Positions 49,901 through 61,549 of a DNA stretch of 64,000 bases are shown here, one piece after another (position 1 is the first letter of the stretch; every line of letters starts with the position of its first letter). The stretch spans positions 1,091,501 through 1,155,500 of the forward strand of contig JAKOGI010000082.1 of the NCBI GenBank assembly GCA_029747015.1. The letters are read 5' to 3'. The position numbers and the translations under genes are program-made. The notes beneath the pieces are model-generated. The model ran no database searches. It was not told the DNA's origin and worked only from the letters and a program-made list of their open reading frames with translations. The stretch is from Carnegiea gigantea. Taxonomy: Eukaryota; Streptophyta; Magnoliopsida; Caryophyllales; Cactaceae.

Positions 49901-51480
49901 CACACCATTTCATCAACTGTGGTTGACCAAGTTAATGGGGTTCTAGTATGAGATTTACTATAAAAGTGAGGTGGAAAATAAGGTGGTTGATGCCTTGTCC
50001 AGGGTGCAAGGAAGTGAACTCCTTCTGATGGTTGTGTCCACTATTCAATCTGATCTAATGGCTTTAATTGAGCAAAATTGGCAACAAGACCCTATATTGC
50101 AGAATATTATTCAACAAAAGTTACAGGATTCAGTTGCCTTTCCCAAGTACCAGCTTTTGGGAGGACAATTAAGAAGAAAAGGGAAATTGGCAGTTAGGGC
50201 CAACCAGGAGCTCAAAAGGAAGATATTGCATTGAGTACATACATCTTCTGTGGGTGGACATTCAGGTAGGGATGCCACACTAAAGAGGCTCAAACACCTT
50301 TTTTATTGGAAAGACATAAACAAAGAAGTGTAGCAATACATCAAGGAATGCACAGTTTGCCAGGCTTGTAAATATGATTCTCAATCACCCTATGGACTGT
50401 TACAACCTTTACCAATACCTAAAGGAGCGTGGGTGGACATCTCAATGGATTTTATGGAAGGACTACCAAAATCTCAAGGGAAGGAGGTTATTTGGGTGGT
50501 AATAGACAGGCTGAGTAAGTATACCCACTTCACAGCCCTTGCTCATCCCTACACAGCTGAGATGGTAGCTCACTCTTTTTTGGACAATATATACAAACTG
50601 CATGGGTTGCCTAAGAGTATTGTCAGTGATAGAGATCCAATATTTCTTAGCTCCTTCTGGCAGTCTCTATTCTCAGTATTGGGGACAAATCTTCTACTCT
50701 CCTCAGCTTATCATCCCCAAACGGATGGGCAGACAGAAGTCCTTAACAGGTGCTGGAACAATACTTAAGGTGTATGTGCTTGTACTCTTCTAAGGAATGG
50801 CCTAAATGGCTTCCTCTTGCTGAGTTTTGGTACAATACTACCTTCCACTCAGCCACACAGCATACCCCCTATGAGGTTCTGTACAATCAGCCACCCCCAC
50901 TACATTTACCCTATCTCCCTGGGGAGTCTGCTAATATACAGGTGGATAGGACTATGGCTAGGCGAGAAGAAATGATCAGGTCACTGAGGCAACACTTAAC
51001 AAAGGCTCAGCACAGGATGAAGCAGTTAGCATATTAGCACAGAACTGACAGGACTTATCAAGTAGGGGAATGGGTTTGGTTGAAATTACAACCATATCGA
51101 CAAATGTTAGTCCAGCTGAGAAGCAACCATAAGCTAGGGCCAAAATATTTTGGTCCATTTCAAATTTCAAAAAGAATAGGGCAAGTGGCATACAAGCTCC
51201 TTCTACCTGCTCATACTCAAATTCACTCTACCATACATGTCTCTCAGCTGAAACCCTTCAAAGGGATACTGCCGGATCACCCCTATATTCCTGAATGGCT
51301 ACATGATACTAGGGCTGATGCTCCGCTTAACCCTATAAGATTTTAGCCAGAAGAGTTGTGAAAAAACAAAACAAGCCTGCTGTTCAGTACCTAGTTTAGT
51401 GGGACTCCCAGGCTGAAGATCAAGCTACTTGGGTATTTGCTGATGATTTTGAGCAGAAATACCCGGATTTTCCAGTTTAG
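46981..51480 (+). pseudogene. Decayed gag-pol of the Ty3/gypsy element
   Basis: The gag part opens at ATG 46981 with a Gln-rich coiled coil (47000-47160), then the retrotransposon gag domain with LQGPAETWF (near 47375). A zinc knuckle near 47955-47990 has its His replaced by Tyr. The protease near 48195-48240 reads IDLGSTHNF, with Leu where Ser or Thr is expected. Reverse transcriptase retains FDD at 49238-49246. RNase H ([13 protein letters not shown], near 49670), the integrase zinc-binding region (near 50250-50370) and core (SDRDPIF near 50625; TDGQTEVLN near 50725) are recognisable, then a chromodomain-like tail near 51385-51450. Stops occur at 47521, 48466, 48673, 49707, 50232 and 51035, and reading shifts at the A run 48912-48919, near 49451 and near 50760. 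It cannot encode a functional polyprotein. Confidence 0.9.
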
Positions 51481-51506
51481 ACCTCAGCCTTGAGGACAAG
51501 GCTGTC

Positions 51507-51521
51507 ACAGGAAGGGAGCTA
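51507..51521 (+). promoter_or_regulatory. Polypurine tract
   Basis: ACAGGAAGGGAGCTA lies directly before the 3' LTR, where plus-strand priming takes place. Confidence 0.7.
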
Positions 51522-51889
51522 TGATGCAGGCTAATTTAATTTACAACTTGATATTAAGTATTTTTTCCCCCTAAGTTTGGCATCTCTCTGTTTTAGCCAT
51601 TTTTCATTTACTTATCTGTTGTTTCTGGCCTTCGTAGTTATGATGAGCTGGCAATGTGAGCTGTCCAGTTAGTTAGCCAAACTGGAAAAGGCATGGGCAA
51701 TGTAACAGTATCAATGCCAATATAAGCACTGATACTGGTGGGAGTAGATGAGGAATATAGCTCAGAATTTATCTTCTTCTTCTCACTCTCTTCTCTTCCC
51801 TCTCCTTTCTCCCTCGTTCAATATCTGCCTTAGTCCCAAGATCAATATTCTTCGAGGCCTTTTTGGGATTTTCCTAGAATACTGCATCA
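51522..51889 (+). repeat. 3' LTR
   Basis: 368 bp with the same terminal TGATGCAG/CTGCATCA as the 5' LTR and about 95% identity to it. Confidence 0.95.
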
Positions 51890-54736
51890 TATAAGTGAGG
51901 GCCAAAGTGGGGAATAACATAGCAAAATACTAGATCAACAGAGGGATCATAACAAGGCTTCGAATCCTCCAGAGGAGCTGAATAAGTGCACTAGGACATG
52001 GCATATTGAACCAACCACTCGGGGTGCACACTAGTCACCCCATGAATGTATGATCGGTTTTCTGCAGACGTCAGTTCAGGATATACTAAAAATTCAGAAG
52101 TTGATTTAGAAACTGATGAAGAATACTGGCTCAGAAGTTGTGCAAACTTGATAGCGCAACTGCATTCACCTTTTTCATCACTCTTTGCTAACCCATCTGA
52201 CCCTCTTATGCACCTTGCAACCCTATCTGGCCAGCCAGCACAGATAGCTTGGCATAAGATGTCCTCCTCGACTGGTGATAAGATATTCTTCCTGTCTGAC
52301 AGACCCTTCCAAGCATGCTCTACTTCTTCACCCGTGCCATGGACCCACGAATACTGGGGTCCCACAATGCACAAGCTCTAGGTAAGGACTAACCGAAGGA
52401 GCTGCTTTCTGAGTTTAGACATTTCTTCCATTGTCTTCTGGTGTAATGCATTATCAGTACAGAACTCTGATGGACTGTCCGATAGCTTAAAGCATTGAAG
52501 AGCATAAGCGGATGTTAAAGCATCACTCCTAGGGGTAGAAAATCTTGCACGAGCAGCTTTAAATGTTTCTTTCAACTTCTTAACCAACTGTTCTTACTTT
52601 TCTTTTTCAGAACCATCTATATTATTGTCACATCCTTGAAACTGGAAGATGAAGGGATTAGGTGAGCTCAAAGCAGCAGCTGATGCCAGAGCGTAACCCA
52701 TGACTAGATTACAGCGGATTGACCTTTTTTCACAATTCATTAGTTGTACAGCACTAAGGAGCATACGTGAATGACATCGACTCAGGGGACACTGAACCAC
52801 GGCTTGGCTTAGAGGTGTCAGCCTCCCTTTGGTATCAACTGCTCCAAGCGCTTTCAGGCACTTCTCTGCTTCCCACGATGCAGCAGCATTAGGAGGAGTT
52901 GGAAAAGGGCATTTTGTGACCTAACAAATATGCAACAAAAGTGCTGTGTGTCAGCAGCATGTAAAAGACTAGGAAGACAAGATAAAGACAAACCAAAAAG
53001 AAGATATAAAGACAAACGGAAAAGAGAAGAAGTCACAAACTGAAACTATTTCGAAAGGTTCCCTAAACCATTCCATGGTAAATTTGATAATCTAAAAATA
53101 AATACTGAAATTGAGAAAAATGGTATTTGTCATTTCAATTCCAATCTGAATTCCACAATATTAATCCATTCATCCACCAAATTCCATATTCAGCATTCAG
53201 ACCAAATTCATTGTTCCAGAATTCACTACAATGGGATTCAATGTGTCCAAAACAGAATTAGACTTGGTCAAAGAAAAACCATCCTGAAATATAAAAGTTT
53301 AGCATACATTGGTCATGAGCATACTGCCGCACACAACTCACAGGAAAGTAGCACCAAAAGGAAAGCATAATCAGAACTTCATACAAGATCCACATGAATT
53401 TCAGTGAGCATACTACCTCACTGATGCTGATTTCAGCAACAGGACAATCCCATCTACAGGAACTTTTAAAATTTCAGGAGAAGAATACTCGGGCAATTCA
53501 TTACTACAAAAAGCTGATGAATAAAGGTGATAATAGTGGCCAGGCCCTGTTCTGCCTGCTCTTCCTGCGTGCTGAAAAGCCGATGCCTCACTGATCCACT
53601 TAATTTCACACGATTCCAAGCCACTAGACAGGTTGTAGGTCTTGACCTTTTCCCCTGCCAGTATCGACCACGTACTTTATCCCAGGGATTGTCAAAGATG
53701 TCCAGCCACATTAGTAGCAACAACAACAAGGCGCTCTCCCTCTTCAATGTCTTCAAATACACGACGCTGAGCTGCTGCAGGAGCATAGAATAAAGTGGCA
53801 AAACACTCATTGGACCAATGGGATGAGCACCTCGACTAGAATTACCAGCACAAATGTCTGTTTGTGCAGCGTTTTTCTGTTTTCCCTCACACTTGGATCT
53901 CAATGCAGTCTTCCTAGACGAACCATCGAAAGCAAGCTTTAGATTATTACGATCAACCCCTAAGAAATGATTAATACCATCTTCAGCATTGTTTCGGATG
54001 TCAAGCTCACTCTCCTTTCCTGGACTACATAATGAATCAGAGTCATAGGTAGCACAACTGTCATCATCTTCATCACTGCAGCTTTCATAAGTAGCACAAC
54101 TGTCACCATCTTCATCACAGCAGCTAACATCACTCTCCTTTCCTGGTCTGAATTTGCCCAAAATCCCAATGCCTCAACAATCACTTTGTTGTCGAATCCA
54201 TTAGTTCCATTCTATTTGTTGGAGTAGCCTCATTATTCTGCATATCACCTCTTAAACGTTCTAGAAACATCTGTGAGGCTCTACGAAGCTTACGGCACAA
54301 ATGCTCTACTTCCCTTTGAACAGTGAAAAAAACAAGAATGCCGCCAAGAAAAAGGTTCTTGTGGATTTTCATAACTTTTTTATAGACAAGGCCCATGTAA
54401 TCTACAAGTTCTGTTTTGAAAGTGTCTGGTCACAGGAAACTGTCTGGATTCAATACGCATATCAGATGGCCTATGGGGAGCCGAGAATATCTTTCCTGAC
54501 ATTTGCTTATCAATACATAAAGTAGCACTCATTAATATGACTTTCAAGGGGCAAATCCTACTGTCTGGAGCAATCACTTCTCCTAAAAGCACCTTCTGTT
54601 CCTGGTCCTCATAAAGGTCCTAAATACCAAGCAAATGCCAGTAATTTATCAAAAGATGAACCAAGGTCCGCTGTTGAAGAGAAAAACAAGTGAGAGTGCA
54701 TCAACAAGATTCGAAAATAATGTTCCTAAATGTCAC

Positions 54737-54850
54737 CTTCCGCAACTTGATGATACAAGAAAGCATCGCACTCAGAATATCAGTGTTCGAGTTTCTCTCA
54801 TGAACCTCATCCATTATAACTACTGAATAACGCTTCAATAGGAAATCACT
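54737..54850 (-). pseudogene. Intact motif-II exon of the helicase pseudogene
   Basis: Acceptor CTTGTTGCAG precedes 54850 and donor GTGACA follows 54737 on the minus strand. The 38 codons are uninterrupted and contain the Walker B box [11 protein letters not shown]. In the family the next residue is usually Ser. This is the best evidence that the locus was once a normal spliced gene. Confidence 0.8.
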
Positions 54851-55654
54851 CTGCAACAAGCCAACAACAAAGAAAAACATAATTCAATCAATATGAAGAA
54901 ATTGCATTGGCGTCACTCCAGAACATATTAACAAGGAAAGAATATAAGGCCCAAAAGACATCCACTTCGCAGGAGGGCATTTGCCATTTATAACCAATAT
55001 GTGGGTTGCCCAGGCCATGTAACATGGTATGGGATACATGGTTCACTACTGATACTAATCTAGTCTAACCCCCCCCCCCCCCCAAAAAAAAAAAAACCGC
55101 ACACAAAATTATATTGACCATACCTAGCTCAAGCTAATCAAGGCAGCAAACAGAAAGCTCTGGGGACATGGGTCAAACCAGCAAATGAAAATAAGCTTAA
55201 CATGTTATTTCACCATCTTAATATGTTCCTTGAAATAATCAAAGAGGAATGTAAACCCAAACCTGAATTTCTCGAAGCAGAATTCCATCAGTCATAAACT
55301 TGATAGCACAATTCTCTCCAATTTCCTTGTCATGCCGAACTTGAAACCCAACCTCATTACCAAGATTAACTCCGAGCTCAAAAGCTGCCCCTCTTGCTGG
55401 AGGGAAGTCCAAGTATTCAGCACCTGAAGTGTCAGTAGGCTTTTTTACAGTCACACCTGCGGAACTTGAGTAGTCTTGCCACAACCCGTTTCACCATGTA
55501 TAATCACGCATGAGCTTTGATTTACAGCTTCCATTATATCATGCTCCTTCATGGCAACCGGAAGATCTTTCCTCTTCCTCTCAACCTCCTCAGGTCTAGA
55601 AACATGTATAACTGTTGGGGCCAAGGAAGCTCTCGCTGGAGGAGAGATTGTCAC

Positions 55655-56972
55655 AAGTTACACTGTTAAGATCTACTTCTGCGAAATCTCTACCCTGAAC
55701 CCAGTGAAATGGGTGTTATTTCCGTCGCAGAAGGATAATGCAGTAACTCAACAAAAAGGCTAAGCATCCATATGAGAGACTCGATAACATCATGAATAGT
55801 CAGCCGACTTAATCATGAAGCAGTTTGTATTTCAGGACCAAACATCTTGAAACAATGCCGTTCTAACCATTATCCATCCATCAATTCTACACAGAACATG
55901 CAGCAGTTTATATTTCAGGACCAGATATCATGAAACAACCCTGTTCTAACTATTAGCCATCCATCAGATCTACAAAAAGAATTTTTTTTTGGGGGTGGGG
56001 GGGATTCTACTCTTGACTGGTTATGTGCTAGGTGAACAGCTGAAATTTTCAGCCTTTGGAAAACACATCGCTTGGGACAAAATGCATGTTCCTGGATCCT
56101 GTATTCTGGTCTATAAATAATCAGAAGCTACCAAAACAGCTAATAATGCCATTGTATGCCTTGCCATTTGCTCGATGGATTTCTTTTTAATTTGTCACTA
56201 TTTGCTTGATGAATGTTCTTCCTGTTTTCTTCTTTTTTTCAAGACTCATATTATTGAGTTGAGTCGATTATAACAAAGTCATTCTTTGCTTTAAATCATT
56301 AGTTTTGGCTTCCGATTTCGAGATTAAATTTCAATATTCTGTATTATTTTTTATTAACAAGACTATTTCACATTACATTTGTCTTCGTGCATATTATTGT
56401 TCAGCTCATTAGAATTTTTTTCCCAATAAATTATTAGGTGATTTTAAAAGAGTGTAAGGTTGCTCTATCAGCATGCCCTACATTTCTCAAATGACATATC
56501 TCTTCACCATAATTACGCCCATAGCTAAAACCCGCCAACCCAGCTCTTAAAGCTCTTAGTAGCACCATCTATTGTGAAGTAAGGGCAAAGCTTTATAATT
56601 TTTCTCCCTTCTCAATTTTAATAGCATTGTGCAATTGTTGGAAATTCGATCAATACATGTTCTTCATTCCAAATGATCCCAACGACGAACAAATCAAGAA
56701 AAAATCCCCACAAAGACAATAAGAGCTGATCACTGCTTGAAATCACTAAATCTAAATGAGCCCATATGCAGATTAGATGAAACAAGACGATACAAGTTAA
56801 TGTGAAACAGTGAAAAGGCAGAAAGAAATAACAACAAAGAAAGAGAGAGGAGGGAGAAATTAGGGAGACTGCAAACAGGGAGAATTTTTAGGGTAGGAAT
56901 ATTAAAACTTACACAGAACGAGATAGAAAGCAAATGGGCGAAAACTTTCTAGCGCCGGCGATGACCACCGGG
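55655..56972. other. 5' flank of the helicase pseudogene
   Basis: The N-terminal ~250 residues expected for this family are not recognisable here. A duplicated phrase (GCAGTTTGTATTTCAGGACCA at 55820 and GCAGTTTATATTTCAGGACCA at 55901) marks a degenerate direct repeat of about 80 bp. A T/G tract lies at 55983-56003. The CT-rich minus-strand stretch near 56830-56960 could be the old leader. Confidence 0.4.
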
Positions 56973-56993
56973 GGACAATCAGGAACCATAAAA

Positions 56994-57057
56994 AAATGAC
57001 AGCCCGGTGCACAAGCATCCCGCGTTCACGCAGGTCCAGAAAAGGGCCGCACCCCAA
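56994..57057 (-). mobile_element. Au-type SINE 3' fragment with 21-bp target-site duplication
   Basis: The Au 3' end (GACAGCCCGGTGCACAAGC, CGCGTTCACGCAGGTCC, AAGGGCCGC) is flanked by perfect 21-bp direct repeats, 56973-56993 and 57058-57078, starting GGACAATCAGG. The 64-bp insert is therefore a 5'-truncated retroposition event. Confidence 0.9.
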
Positions 57058-57078
57058 GGACAATCAGGAACCATAAAA

Positions 57079-58144
57079 TTGCCTATATATGTTGTGGGAG
57101 TATATGAAGACTGGAGAGTACGGACTAACCTTTGTTTCAAAGAATAGAGATAGCAATGACTTTTTTTTGGTTTGGTCTGTGGGATATATTAAGGACAATA
57201 CAATATAATAGAGGAGAGGAGAATTAAATTTGGGACTTAACATAGTCAATATATCAGTCTTTACTATTATGCTCAGATATTATTGGCATGACTTTTTAAA
57301 GTTTTTGTTAGTTGTTATGATGTCATTTAGAAATCTATTCATCCTTTTCATAAGTTGTGTACCGTAATTTTAGCTGTTGTTATTGTATTTGTTTTCTATA
57401 TTTTTTGGATTTAACTGTATCACTTATCGAAAAAAAGAATAGAAAAGTGAATTAGAATAAATGAAAGAGTTCGATATGTTGCTCTCATTAAGTAGATTAA
57501 AATATATTATATTTAGATTTGTGGCTGTAAATATATAAAATACTCTATCCTTACACCTCCTTACTCCTCCTTACACCCGATTTTGGAGTGTAGGAAAATG
57601 GAGGGCTGGGGGAGTAATGGGAAGTAACAGTTACTATTCCTAACTCCTCCTTACCCTCCTTTACTTACTCTCATCTACCCCTCTCTACTTCCCGTCCAAA
57701 CAGACCCTAAAGCATTACCCTAGTTTGACTTAGGTGACACCAAATTAAACTGTCTTATTAAAATTATATAAAACAAAGAAAACCATAAAGTTTGGATTGT
57801 AGGGTTAAAGTAAAATGTTTCTTTAAACTTTCTTTGTTTCGTTTTTGTGGAGTAGTAGTTAGTATATAGTTTTTAAATCTATAGTCAATTGAAACCATTT
57901 TCTCTATAATTTTACAGTTTATGGATAAGACTGCACTCCTCCTAGTAGTGGAATTTTTAAAGTACTAGGATTATATGCTTGTGATACAAGCACATAATTC
58001 ATTTTTTAAATATATTACTAATATAATAGATAGTTTTTTTTTTAATAGTAAAAATAAATTGATGTGTTAGATTCTTTAATTATCAAAAGTTGCGCGTTTT
58101 GTTAGATTCTTTTTTTGTTGTAACAACATGCTCTTTATTCTTAA
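57079..58144. other. Gene-free stretch
   Basis: Near 57545-57720 a CCTCCTTACTCCTCC-rich segment contains partly inverted TAAGGAGG/GGAGTAATGGG strings and ends CGTCCAAACAGACCCTAA, a MITE-like terminus. No gene. Confidence 0.35.
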
Positions 58145-59973
58145 CTAGTCTGGACCCGTGCTTTGCATGGTGCATGCTACAATAGACAGTTTGAATACAT
58201 ATATATATACACACACACATACACATATACACACGTGCACACGCATACCCCCACACACACACTCTCTATCTCAATTAAGAAAAATATTAATTAAATCGCA
58301 CAACATCTAATAATAATGGAAGAATTAAAATCATATACACATATAGGCATGCAAGCAGATAAAATTAATAGTTTAAAAGTTAGTTAAAAAATACCTTAAT
58401 TTGTTAGAAAAGAATTAATAATATGAGAGTGTATCTAGGGCATCGATGAAGAGGTATTCCTTATTGTATTTTAATTCCTACAAATTACAAAAATATAAAA
58501 AGAAAAATGAGTGCAAGAAAAATATAAACATCCTAGTAAGAAGATGAAATAGGAGACAATACCTTGATGTTTGAATGCCTAAAATCATCACAAACATGAT
58601 CAATGTATAATTTATGCATACAAAGAATCCCTAATTACGCCAAACATAACATTCAACTCAAAAATAAGTAACTTAAAGAACACACATCCTACATCTGCAA
58701 AAATTTGTAGAAAAATACAGAATATTATGAGAAATTCATCATAAAATTTTCATAATTTTTCCTCGAGCCAATCATCCACAAAAATTGAAACAGTACCCGA
58801 AGATATACATTAGAACAGGGGAGATTTCAATCAAAAATACATAAATCGTAAGATATACGTAAATCATAAGATACGCATAAATCATAAGATACAAATAAAA
58901 AATTCATAAAAATTTACAAAAAATAGCCAAGTATCATAGATAATATACAGTAAAATTTCATAATTTTTCTCCAAGCAAATAACTCCTAGAAATTAAAATA
59001 GTAGATAAAATAGTACGCTAAATCAGGGCAATTCTAATAAAAAGTTCATAACTCACAAATTAAACATCCAAAATATATAAAAATTTGTGGAAAAAATGTT
59101 CAAATAACATGTAGATTCCATAGTAAAATTTTCATTATTTTTTCGAATCCAATGACTTACAATAATCAAAACAGTTGGCAAATTGTGCACTAAGCAACAG
59201 AGTAGTTTTATTTTAAAATTCATGGCTCATAAAATACACCTCTAAAATTCACTAAAGATTTTCACAAAATTGTAAATCATAGTAGTAAACCCACAGTAAA
59301 ATTTTTGAAAGTTTTCTCCACTCTAATAATTCACAGAAATTTGGATAGTAGCAAGCTGTCTGTAAAATTCAAAAACATTTAAGCTTAAGGAAATTATAAT
59401 CTAGATAAGTTTTTTCCTGATTATTTGGATATATTATAGGAATAATATTTTATGAGATTTCCGGATCAATATTCTTTACAAAGCACTTGCCTAAAACCAT
59501 TAATATTCTTTTAAAAGCAAAACAAATCAATATACTTTAAGAAGCAAAAACAAATTTTATAAAACTAACAACCTACTATGCAAATGCTAGAGGGTCCAGA
59601 CTGTGCAATCTTTGGAAGGCCTGAACCCTATCAAATTAGAAAATTTGTTACCCATGCTTGTCACATAAAAAAATAGAACTATTAATTTTCTTTAAAAAGC
59701 CCAAAAACCAAAAATCTTTGGAAGTTCTATTTTATGAATAACATAAAATCTAGAAAACAAACAAAAAATTAACAAAGTTGCCTTTTCTAACAAGAAACCA
59801 CTGAACAAAACAATTGTAATTTAGGAAAATTTGAAATTTATTTAAATAAGCAAAATTGAAGCAACGGTTGAGATCAAGAGAGATATTGCACCTAATGGTC
59901 TAAAAACTCTAATTTATGAGAATTTAGAAAAAATCCACGTCATCACAACATTGCTATTATATAATAGTATAGA
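58145..59973 (-). mobile_element. Non-autonomous Helitron with internal tandem units
   Basis: On the minus strand the 5' end is TCTATACTATTATATAATAG after a host A, and the 3' end is CTAG before a host T at 58145. A stem-loop formed by ACCCGTGC-TTT-GCATGGT (58154-58171 on the plus strand) lies just inside the 3' end. No transposase is encoded. A second 5'-type terminus at 60875 leaves open whether the element is 1.8 or 2.7 kb. Confidence 0.65.
58690..59375. repeat. Four degenerate ~170-bp tandem units inside the Helitron
   Basis: Each unit has AAAATTTGT(A/G)GAAAAA-like, then CATAGTAAAATTTTCATAATTTTT(C)TC-like, AATA(A)CTCAC(A)GAAATT-like, and CAGGG-n-TTCATAACTCA-like blocks in the same order. 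A smaller CATAAATCATAAGATAC unit repeats three to four times at 58840-58900. Confidence 0.65.
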
Positions 59974-60820
59974 TTTGAACTCACTTTTTTATTTCATTTG
60001 TTTAGCATTTCATCGTTAAATGATTAAATTTTTGGAGAATAAATTTTATTACTGATTAGTAATGACTATATGACATTGAGTCACCTTGATATATAGATAT
60101 TGCATTACAAAATAATTATTTTTTTGAGTTATCATTGTTTGTTTTTTTTTTCATTAAATTATTTTAAATTCCTCTTGTATCTATATCATAATTATTTATT
60201 TACTACTTTTCAAAAATTCTCTAATACATGAGACGTCTTTTCTTTTGTAGGTAAGTTTAGATAAATGGACCAACTTTTTATTTATCTAAATTTAATAAAG
60301 ATTACATTATCGTCTTACTAATAACTACATAAGATATGTGAAAAGTGCATGCAAGAATTTTAGCTAACTGTTGTTCTAAGTTCACCAAATATAAATACGC
60401 AGTAAAAATATATCAATTTTAAAAGTAGTAACAACTCCAAAACAACATAATTATTATTTTTTTGAGTCATTGTTGTTTCTTTTCTTTTTTTTCCCTATTA
60501 AATCACTTAAAATTCCTTTTGTTTTCGTACCATAATGTTTATTTACCATTTTCTTGTCAAAATTCTCTAATATATGGAGCATCTGATTTTATGGCAAAAC
60601 TTTACTGACCATCTTTTTAATTTATGAATGCAATGAATATTTTATTATAATATATTAATAAATATATAAGATATGCAAAAGTCATTGTTTAAAATAAATA
60701 TAGCATTGCATTAATTTAACCATAAATGAACATTTATGTAGCTAATTAATTATACGTGGCATTACACATGGCAGCCTATGTGCCACGACAAATGTCACTT
60801 ATACGTTAATTTCATCCAAC

Positions 60821-60877
<57 letters not shown>

Positions 60878-61414
60878 ATATGACGATTGGATTTGGCTTT
60901 GAAAGAATAACTCAATAATAATTAAGGGCTCTTTAACTTTAATATTCAAGGTTTTATGACAATAATAATAAGGGAAAATTATCAGTAGATGTTGTTTAAG
61001 TTTTCATATTATTCAAAGGTTCTCTTTTTACTAAGTGGTGTTTTTTTGGGAGACAAGATGCCAGGATGCTTTTGTGCTGGCAATGTTTATCCCATCACAT
61101 TACTACTTTACCCTTATAGTCAGAGGTTGCTTTTGTGTTGACATTTAATCTCACGCATATTACTCCTCTCCCTTATACTCAAAAGAAGAGCAAGTGGGAG
61201 GGAAGAAGGGCTATTAGTACTGTACAAGTGAGGGGCCTCTATTCATCTGTGTCTCTCTCTCTATCTATCTTTGTGTTCTTTATTTGTTAACTGATTTCAA
61301 TTTATGATATGTATTGTTCAACACAGTTTACTCCTCTGCCATTATTTTGCTTGTGGTTGCAGGGGCATCATTTATCTCTCTCTAGGTATTTTTCTCTCTC
61401 TGAATTCTGCGAAG
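59974..61414. other. Gene-free region with a second Helitron 5' terminus
   Basis: 60720-60875 on the minus strand reads TCATATATAT...TTAAAAGTTGGATGAAATTAACG, matching the first ~150 bp of the Helitron at 6996. (TA)n occupies 60827-60873. The final 200 bases hold the CT-rich upstream part of the MYB remnant. Confidence 0.5.
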
Positions 61415-61549
61415 ATGGGAAGATTATCTTGCTGTGACCAAAAAGGGTTGAAGAAAGGGTCATGGACTCCTGAAGAAAATGAAATTCTTGTTAACTACAT
61501 CAACGAACATAGTCAGGGTAGCTGACAATCTCTCCCTAAGCGAGCAAGT
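61415..61549 (+). pseudogene. R2R3-MYB first-exon remnant with nonsense codon
   Basis: ATG 61415 opens [20 protein letters not shown], a typical R2R3-MYB N-terminus with the first R2 tryptophan, then ILVNYINEH. Where family members have a second tryptophan (GNW), this sequence has Gly-Ser followed by TGA at 61523-61525. The frame continues beyond the stop as QSLPKRA, which is exactly the expected end of the first exon, so the stop is a substitution and not a splice effect. No GLLRCGKSCRLRW-like second exon is visible downstream to the end of the window. I consider it a decayed fragment, though an assembly or base-call error at one position cannot be excluded. Confidence 0.7.

Larger units (their letters stand above)
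46533..51889 (+). mobile_element. Ty3/gypsy LTR retrotransposon, defective
   Basis: A 5357-bp element bounded by two LTRs of about 370 bp that begin TGATGCAG and end CTGCATCA. Five-base flanks CATAA and TATAA represent the target-site duplication with one change. Gene order is gag, protease, reverse transcriptase, RNase H, integrase, the Ty3/gypsy order. All reading frames are broken. It sits in antisense orientation inside an exon of the helicase pseudogene. Confidence 0.95.
46178..55654 (-). pseudogene. DEAH-box RNA helicase pseudogene (DHX37/FAS4-like)
   Basis: Minus strand, interrupted by the retrotransposon at 46533-51889. Recognisable in order: Walker A GETGCGKTTQ (near 55480), a block with FELGVNLGNEVGFQVRHD (near 55300-55390), an intact 38-codon exon 54737-54850 with motif II DEVH, motif III MSAT (near 54530), the AYKKVM/GGILVF region (near 54300-54370), an acidic spacer, the GRAGRTGPG region (near 53540) and the C-terminal helicase-associated and OB-like parts (51890-52919). 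The last ~115 residues continue at 46178-46532. Introns with GT-AG ends remain, so it is not a processed copy. Lesions: missing N-terminus; motif Ia region deleted after Walker A; frameshifts near 54400 and 53740; motif VI Arg replaced by His (QHAGRAGR); in-frame stops at 52594, 52378 and 51991; and the insertion itself. The functional family acts in ribosomal small-subunit maturation. Confidence 0.85.

Noticed and set aside
59578..59606. Possible inverted Helitron 3' terminus
   Set aside because: Similarity to the 58145 terminus is limited to about 20 bases and it lacks the CTAG-T end, so I mention it without calling an element.
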